This document shows, piece by piece, positions 47,111 to 51,746 of a stretch of 51,746 bases of DNA. Below the pieces are notes generated by a model. That model did no database searches, was not told the origin of the DNA, and saw only the letters and a list, made by a program, of their open reading frames with translations. A program made the position numbers and the translations under genes. This DNA is from an uncultured Lentisphaerota bacterium. GTDB lineage: Bacteria > Verrucomicrobiota > Kiritimatiellia > CAIQIC01. Numbering within the stretch: position 1 is the first letter of the stretch; every line of letters starts with the position of its first letter. The stretch lies in contig CAISWQ010000107.1 of assembly GCA_903889245.1 (NCBI GenBank), forward strand, positions 1 to 51,746, written 5' to 3'.

Positions 47111-49423
47111 TTAATACTGGTACCCGATCGAAAAGTTAAACCGGCCCGACGGACGGTCGTTGAACTCCTCGGCCTTGAGGGGCCAGGCGTAATCCAACTG
47201 GATGGGGAAGCCCGGGAAATCGAACCGGAGGCCCACGCCAAAGTCGGAGTTCAGCCCGTGTAACGAGATATGGTAGGGATCGCTCCAGACCATGCCGATG
47301 TCGAAAAAGGTCGCGATACGGATTTTCTCGATGACCGGAATGGCATATTCGGCCGAACCGAAAAGCAGGGACTGGCCGCCGAGCGGCTCGTAGTTCGGCG
47401 CGCCATCGGTCGGGCCCACTTCACGGTAGCGGAAACCACGCAGCGAATAGGGGCCACCGAGGAAGAGCCGGTCGAAGAGCGGCACGCGGTCGGCGCCGTT
47501 GTAGGTCTCCACAAACGCCATCTGCGCGCGCATGCTCAGGATATGGTCAAACCAGAGCGGGACGAACTGGGAGCTGCGCGCCTGGAATCCATAGATATCC
47601 GTGTCGCCGCCGAGCGGGCCGCCGGCGAGCTGGGCCGAGAGCGAGGTGCGGTTGCCACGCGTCGGGACGAACGGCCGGTCGCGGGCGTCATGGACCAGCT
47701 CGAGGGTGAACGCGCTCTTCAGCCGCGCACCGGCCTCCTGCTGGATCAACGCCGAGGCGTTGGTGCTCACATCGTAGATGTTGAAAGCGTCCAGGCTATA
47801 AATGTAGTTCAGGCGGTTCTGGCCGCCGATGATCAGCGGCAGCGGCTGGCTCAACGTCAACCGTCCGCCGGTGTCCTTCTGGTTATACTCGGTGCTGTAA
47901 TAGAAGCTGTCGTGCTGGTAGAGGTCCACGCCGAACATCAGGCGGCGGTCGAGGAAGAACGGCTCGATAAAGGAGAGTTCCACGTCCCGCCGCTGCGTGC
48001 CGCCCTGCAGGCGCAGCTTCAGCTTCTGGCCGCCGCCAGTCCACGGCGGGCCGAACAGGTTGAAGTTACCCTGCGAGAGCTCGGCATACCCGACGATGCT
48101 GTCAATACTCGAGAAGCCCGCGCCGACCATGAAATTGCCCGTACGGTCCTCCTCGACATCCACCGCCAGGTCAAATTCGTTCGTCTGCGCCGTCGCCAGG
48201 GGCGTGATGTCCACAAACTTGAAGTACCCCATGTTACGCAGAATGCTGGCGCTGTTGCGCACCCGCACCTCGTTGAACAACTCGCCCGGATGCACGCTCA
48301 ACTCGCGGCGGATGACCTTGTCCTTCGTGCGCGTGTTGCCACGGATGCGGATGTTGCGGATGTAGGAAAGCTGCCCCTCGCGGACGTTGAACACCACGGC
48401 GGCGGTGTGCTGCCCGGGGTCGGTATCCAGCCGCACATCCACGGCCGTGCGAATGTAACCGCGCGTACCGTAGAAGTCGCGGATCAGTTGGGCCTCCCGG
48501 TCCAGCTTGTCCATCGCCGCCAGATCGCCGGGGCGCACGCTCACCAGCTTCAGCACCTCCGCCTCGGTGAACTTGGTCATGCCGGCCACGCCCACCCCGC
48601 TGATGCGGTAGGGCGCGCCTTCCTTGATCTGCACCTCCAAACCCAGCCCACGTTTGCCCACCGGCCGCACGGTGATGTCGCTGACCTCGACGTCGAGATA
48701 GCCCTCGTCCAGGTAGGCGCGGCGCAACGCCTCGCGGTCGGTCGCCACCGCATCGGGATCAAAGGTGCCGTCGCCGGTGAGGAAGGTGAACAGCCACTCG
48801 CGTTGCTGCTTCATCGCCGCCCGCAATGTGCGGGCGTTGAGATGCTCGTTACCCAGAAAATTGATCTCCTTGACCGTCGCATAAGGCCCTTCCTTGACGG
48901 TGATCAGCACATCGGCCACGTCCTGGTCCGCCACCGGCGTGATGGTCCACGACAGCCGGGGTTCGGGATAATATTTCTTATTGTACTTGTCGTAGACCTT
49001 GACCGCGTGTGCGGCCAGGGTCGCATCATCGGCGATGTCGCCGGGACCCAGTTCCAGCAGTTCGCGCACCTTGCGGTTGCCCAGCGCCTCCGCGCCCTCG
49101 ACCTCCAGCTTGCGGAGGCGCGGCTTCGGCGTCACATAGAACACCAGGTTGTAGCCGCCCGGCGCCTGCTCGACGCGACTCTCGACGTAGCTGAAGCGCC
49201 CGCTCTTCTGGAGGTTCTTCACGTCGCGCGCGATGCCCGCGCGGCTCAACTCCTCGCCCACCTTCGTGCTGACGAAGGCCAGCACCGAGCCGGCTTCCAC
49301 CGTTCCGCCGCCATAACGTTCGACGCGCAACTCCCTGACCACGCCCTCGCCAGCGGCCGGCGCGGGCACCGCCAGCAGCAGGGCGGCGAGCGCGGGTTTC
49401 CAAAGGTTGGAAAGCGCGGACAC
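47111..49423 (-). CDS. bamA: Outer membrane protein assembly factor BamA
   Basis: A 770-aa Omp85 protein with a signal peptide (GTG start; LSNLWKPALAALLLAVPAPAAG), five POTRA domains (~25-420; for example LRKLEVEGAEALGNRKVREL and YATVKEINFLGNEHLNARTL) and a 16-strand barrel (~430-770) with the lid/loop-6 motif FLGGPYSLRGFRYREVGP and a terminal GRFNFSIGYQY. It inserts outer-membrane beta-barrels. The GTG at 49423 is chosen because a signal peptide begins there. The longer frame (to 49519) translates three palindrome copies. Codons 4-8 (SNLWK) themselves lie in a palindrome, and a GGAAAAAA stretch from the next copy is the only ribosome-site candidate. Confidence 0.92.
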   Translation of the reverse strand: MSALSNLWKPALAALLLAVPAPAAGEGVVRELRVERYGGGTVEAGSVLAFVSTKVGEELSRAGIARDVKNLQKSGRFSYVESRVEQAPGGYNLVFYVTPKPRLRKLEVEGAEALGNRKVRELLELGPGDIADDATLAAHAVKVYDKYNKKYYPEPRLSWTITPVADQDVADVLITVKEGPYATVKEINFLGNEHLNARTLRAAMKQQREWLFTFLTGDGTFDPDAVATDREALRRAYLDEGYLDVEVSDITVRPVGKRGLGLEVQIKEGAPYRISGVGVAGMTKFTEAEVLKLVSVRPGDLAAMDKLDREAQLIRDFYGTRGYIRTAVDVRLDTDPGQHTAAVVFNVREGQLSYIRNIRIRGNTRTKDKVIRRELSVHPGELFNEVRVRNSASILRNMGYFKFVDITPLATAQTNEFDLAVDVEEDRTGNFMVGAGFSSIDSIVGYAELSQGNFNLFGPPWTGGGQKLKLRLQGGTQRRDVELSFIEPFFLDRRLMFGVDLYQHDSFYYSTEYNQKDTGGRLTLSQPLPLIIGGQNRLNYIYSLDAFNIYDVSTNASALIQQEAGARLKSAFTLELVHDARDRPFVPTRGNRTSLSAQLAGGPLGGDTDIYGFQARSSQFVPLWFDHILSMRAQMAFVETYNGADRVPLFDRLFLGGPYSLRGFRYREVGPTDGAPNYEPLGGQSLLFGSAEYAIPVIEKIRIATFFDIGMVWSDPYHISLHGLNSDFGVGLRFDFPGFPIQLDYAWPLKAEEFNDRPSGRFNFSIGYQY

Positions 49424-49508
49424 GGTTTTTTCCAAGGCTTGGAAAAGTTCACCGCCGGTTTTTCCAAGGCTTGGAAAAATTCCGCGGCTTTTTTCCGGGG
49501 CTTGGAAA
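49397..49508. repeat. Palindrome array, 4 copies, overlapping the bamA start
   Basis: Copies are centred at 49405, 49437, 49469 and 49500 (intervals 32, 32, 31 bp). They fill the dnaB-bamA gap. The first copy is inside the bamA signal-peptide codons. Confidence 0.9.
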
Positions 49509-49515
49509 ACGCCGG

Positions 49516-50907
49516 TCACGGCGCGCCGCCCTCCGCGCCGCGCATCTCGACGCGGTCCGCAAAGCGGGTGTACTCCGCAAAGAAATTCAGTTTCACTTCG
49601 CCAGTCGGTCCATTCCGCTGTTTGGCGATATCCACTATGGCCAGGGTTGTGTCTGTAGCCTCTTCGTCTCCTGGATACTTGCAGGGACGACGCAATAGAC
49701 AGACGACGTCGGCATCTTGTTCAATCGCGCCGGAGTCGCGCAAGTCGGAGAGCTTGGGCACGCCGGAGGTTTTGTCGCGAGTTTCGGGGGCGCGGCTCAA
49801 CTGGCTCAAGCAGAGGACGGGCACCTGGAGTTCCTTGGCCATCACCTTGAGCTCGCTGGAGATCGCGGCGACTTCGTTCTGTCGCCCTTCACGGGCGGCC
49901 TCTTTGCAATGCAACAGTTGTAGATAGTCCACTACAATCAGCTCCACCAGATGCTTGCGTTTGATCTGCCTGGCGCGGGAGCGCAGTTCAGACACTTCGA
50001 GGCCAGCGGAGTCGTCTATGACGATCGGCGCCTTGATGAGCCGGTCGACCGCGGTGATGATCTGGCCATGCAGTTCTTTAGCCAGATAGCCGCGTCCAAG
50101 CAATTGTGAACTGACACTGGCGCGGCAGCAGATCATGCGGCGGACGAGCGCCTCGGCCGACATTTCGAGGCTGAAGACGGCGATGGGATGATGTTTCTCG
50201 CGATGCAGCGCGGCGTTCTCGGCGATGTTGAGCGCGAGCGCGGTCTTGCCCATCGAGGGTCGCGCCGCGAGGATGATGAGTTCGCCCGGTTGCAGGCCGC
50301 GCGTCATCCGATCCAGCTCGATGAACCCGGTCGGCAGGCCGGTCAGGTCCTTGTTGCTGGCGATGATTTCCTCGATGTGCTTGTGGCTGGCCTCGACCAG
50401 GTCCGCCCACTTGCGCTCCTCGCGCTGGGTGGCGTGGGCGATATCGTAGAACGCCTGCTCGGTGGTGTTGAGCAGGTTGTCCGCCGTGCCTTCGTGCGTG
50501 TAACACTCCTCGATGGTCTTCTGCGCCTGGCGGATCATCCGGCGCAGGAGGTCGTGCTCGCGCACAATCTTGATGTAGAACTCGGCGTGCGCGGCCGTCA
50601 CCGCGGAATCCACGAGGCGTTCGAGGAAGAGCGGCCCGCCGATTTTTTCGAGCAGGCCGTTGTTCTTGAGGTGGATGTTCGCGGTCAGCAGGTCCACGGG
50701 CTGGCCGGCGTCGGCCACCTTCGCGAACACCTCGAAGAGGGTTTGGTGGGCCGGGATATAGAACGAGTTCGCCCCGAGCTGATGGACCCGGCAGAGGTCG
50801 AGCACATGCTGGGCATCCAACAGGAGCGAACCCAACACCCCGCGCTCCGCCTCCTCGTCGTGCGGCGGGATGCGGTCGGTGCGCCCCGGCGTGCCCGTGG
50901 CAGCCAT
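49516..50907 (-). CDS. dnaB: Replicative DNA helicase DnaB
   Basis: A 463-aa hexameric 5'-3' helicase. The N-terminal primase-interacting domain (HDEEAERGVLGSLLLD, ~16-110) and linker are followed by the RecA-like core: Walker A ARPSMGKT (215-222), ELIVVDYLQLL (Walker B), LSQLSRAPETRDKTSGVPKLSDLRDSGAIEQDAD (split signature block ~365-400) and the Arg finger region. No intein is present. The order ssb-rpsR-rplI-dnaB is the classic one. It starts 6 bp after the rplI stop. Confidence 0.96.
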   Translation of the reverse strand: MAATGTPGRTDRIPPHDEEAERGVLGSLLLDAQHVLDLCRVHQLGANSFYIPAHQTLFEVFAKVADAGQPVDLLTANIHLKNNGLLEKIGGPLFLERLVDSAVTAAHAEFYIKIVREHDLLRRMIRQAQKTIEECYTHEGTADNLLNTTEQAFYDIAHATQREERKWADLVEASHKHIEEIIASNKDLTGLPTGFIELDRMTRGLQPGELIILAARPSMGKTALALNIAENAALHREKHHPIAVFSLEMSAEALVRRMICCRASVSSQLLGRGYLAKELHGQIITAVDRLIKAPIVIDDSAGLEVSELRSRARQIKRKHLVELIVVDYLQLLHCKEAAREGRQNEVAAISSELKVMAKELQVPVLCLSQLSRAPETRDKTSGVPKLSDLRDSGAIEQDADVVCLLRRPCKYPGDEEATDTTLAIVDIAKQRNGPTGEVKLNFFAEYTRFADRVEMRGAEGGAP

Positions 50908-50913
50908 TGCCGC

Positions 50914-51363
50914 TTACTCCTCGACGATCCAGACCTTGAGGGTCGCCGTGACTTCGGGATGCAGCTTGACGGGGATATCGAACTTGCCGGTCTTCTTGAT
51001 CGGCTCTTCGAGGTGGACCTGGTGGCGGTCCACTTTGTGCCCCTGCTTCTCGACGGCGGCGACGATGTCGAGCACCGTCACGGAGCCGAACAGCTTGCCT
51101 TCCTCGCCGGTCTTGACCGGGATGGTCACGGAAAGCTGTTCGAGCGCCTTGGCCACGTCGGCCAGGGTCGCGCGCTCGGCGGCAAGCCGCTCCTCGCGGG
51201 CGGCGCGCTTCTTTTCGAGTTGCCGCCGCGTACCCTCGGTCACAGGGGCCGCGAGTTTCTTCGGCATCAGAAAATTACGCAGGTAGCCATCGGCCACGCG
51301 CACAACGTCGCCCTCGATGCCCAGACCGGGCACGTCGGACAGCAATAAAACTTCCTTCGCCAT
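50914..51363 (-). CDS. rplI: 50S ribosomal protein L9
   Basis: A 149-aa protein, the usual length. The N-terminal rRNA-binding lobe reads VLLLSDVPGLGIEGDVVRVADGYLRNFLMPKKLA, the long connecting helix is EKKRAAREERLAAERA, and the C-terminal lobe ends LHPEVTATLKVWIVEE. AAGGAAGGTGACATC precedes ATG 51363. Confidence 0.96.
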   Translation of the reverse strand: MAKEVLLLSDVPGLGIEGDVVRVADGYLRNFLMPKKLAAPVTEGTRRQLEKKRAAREERLAAERATLADVAKALEQLSVTIPVKTGEEGKLFGSVTVLDIVAAVEKQGHKVDRHQVHLEEPIKKTGKFDIPVKLHPEVTATLKVWIVEE

Positions 51364-51384
51364 GATGTCACCTTCCTTTGTTGT

Positions 51385-51624
51385 TCAGGGCAGCAGGCCG
51401 ATGACACGGGCGCGCCGGATGGCGCGCTTGATCTGGCGTTGCTGCATCGCGTTCGCGCCGGTGATGCGGCGCGGCAGCATCCGGCCCTGCTCCGTGACGA
51501 ATTTCTTCAGAAACTCGGCATCTTTATAGTCCACGACCTGGTTGGCCGGCAGGCTCTTCGGCCGGCGGCGCGGCCCACGGTCACGCTCGCCAAAACCGCG
51601 GCCTTCTCCATCGAACTCTCTCAT
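51385..51624 (-). CDS. rpsR: 30S ribosomal protein S18
   Basis: A 79-aa protein with the core [23 protein letters not shown] and [24 protein letters not shown]. It is the form lacking zinc-ribbon cysteines. A Gly/Arg-rich N-terminal extension (residues 4-22) is typical of some phyla. It lies between ssb and rplI. Confidence 0.96.
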   Translation of the reverse strand: MREFDGEGRGFGERDRGPRRRPKSLPANQVVDYKDAEFLKKFVTEQGRMLPRRITGANAMQQRQIKRAIRRARVIGLLP

Positions 51625-51655
51625 GATCTACCTCTCGCTCCGTTGTTGGTTCTGC

Positions 51656-51746
51656 TTAAAACGGCAAATCGTCGTCGTCCTTGACTTCGTCCACGCCGCC
51701 GGCCTGCGGGGCCGGGGGCGGGCGCGGGGCGGGCCGCGCGGGCGCG
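51656..51746 (-). CDS. ssb: Single-stranded DNA-binding protein, C-terminus only
   Basis: The frame enters from the right edge. The last residues read VDEVKDDDDLPF, the acidic tip by which SSB recruits partner proteins, preceded by a Pro/Ala/Arg-rich linker. The OB fold is outside the window. The position upstream of rpsR agrees with the usual rpsF-ssb-rpsR-rplI cluster. Confidence 0.85.
   Translation of the reverse strand, partial: APARPAPRPPPAPQAGGVDEVKDDDDLPF

Noticed and set aside
47270-49927. 885-aa open frame on the plus strand
   Set aside because: Antisense to bamA and dnaB, with no recognised sequence.

Overview
This 51.7 kb, GC-rich window comes from the chromosome of a diderm, probably anaerobic bacterium, most likely of the PVC superphylum (Kiritimatiellota, Lentisphaerota or Verrucomicrobiota). 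The evidence for a diderm is bamA, skp and lpxD. The evidence for anaerobic life is a class II (B12) ribonucleotide reductase and an HndABCD-type [FeFe] hydrogenase under Rex. The PVC assignment rests on a DUF2723 protein, a TIG/PPC-domain secreted protein, an HzsA-like dihaem protein fused to a formylglycine-enzyme-like domain, and a DUF1559-style prepilin-like protein. The phylum is an inference.

Layout. 1-2 kb: the tail of an insertion-sequence transposase, then an endonuclease/phosphatase-fold gene coupled to an FkbM methyltransferase. 2-11 kb: a large secreted PPC protein, purC-xer-rnc, a GspC-like PDZ protein, the RNase P RNA gene rnpB, a C4 zinc-ribbon coiled-coil protein and a DUF457 membrane protein. 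11-21 kb: nrdJ with an NrdR-type operator inside its promoter, a prepilin-like protein, a PTR1-type pteridine reductase, a second FkbM methyltransferase, a 904-aa DUF2723 protein, a tiny membrane protein and ffh. 21-28 kb: an SGNH hydrolase, a formylglycine-enzyme-like protein, and a CpxRA-like two-component pair divergent from three small exported proteins, one with an EF-hand and one a Gly/Pro/Gln repeat protein. 28-34 kb: the HzsA-like/FGE fusion and the rpmH-rnpA-yidD-yidC cluster. 34-39 kb: hndABCD and the divergent rex. 40-44 kb: an arsR-fadL-sqr-tusE-dsrE2 sulfur operon. 44-51.7 kb: an M20 peptidase, lpxD-skp-bamA, and dnaB-rplI-rpsR-ssb.

The most unusual signal is non-coding. A 17-bp palindrome (TTTCCAAGSCTTGGAAA) occurs about 26 times at ten loci. 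Wherever it is clustered, the copies are centred 30.5-32.5 bp apart, which is about three helical turns, with unrelated 14-15 bp spacers. One array runs into the start of bamA and another splits the hydrogenase operon. Other intergenic elements are composite hairpins with ends CTGTAGCGGCG/CGCCGCTACAG and different but self-complementary stems, and a 196-bp element with 14-bp perfect inverted ends.

Regulation that can be read from the sequence: several genes have good promoters whose -10 box lies only 6-8 bp before the start codon, which suggests leaderless mRNAs. Two Rex-like sites lie between rex and hndA. A perfect inverted repeat covers the -10 box and start codon of arsR. Phased direct repeats lie between the response-regulator gene and its divergent partner. 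The genes link fermentative H2/NADH balance, sulfide/persulfide handling and envelope biogenesis. No tRNA, CRISPR array or phage was seen.
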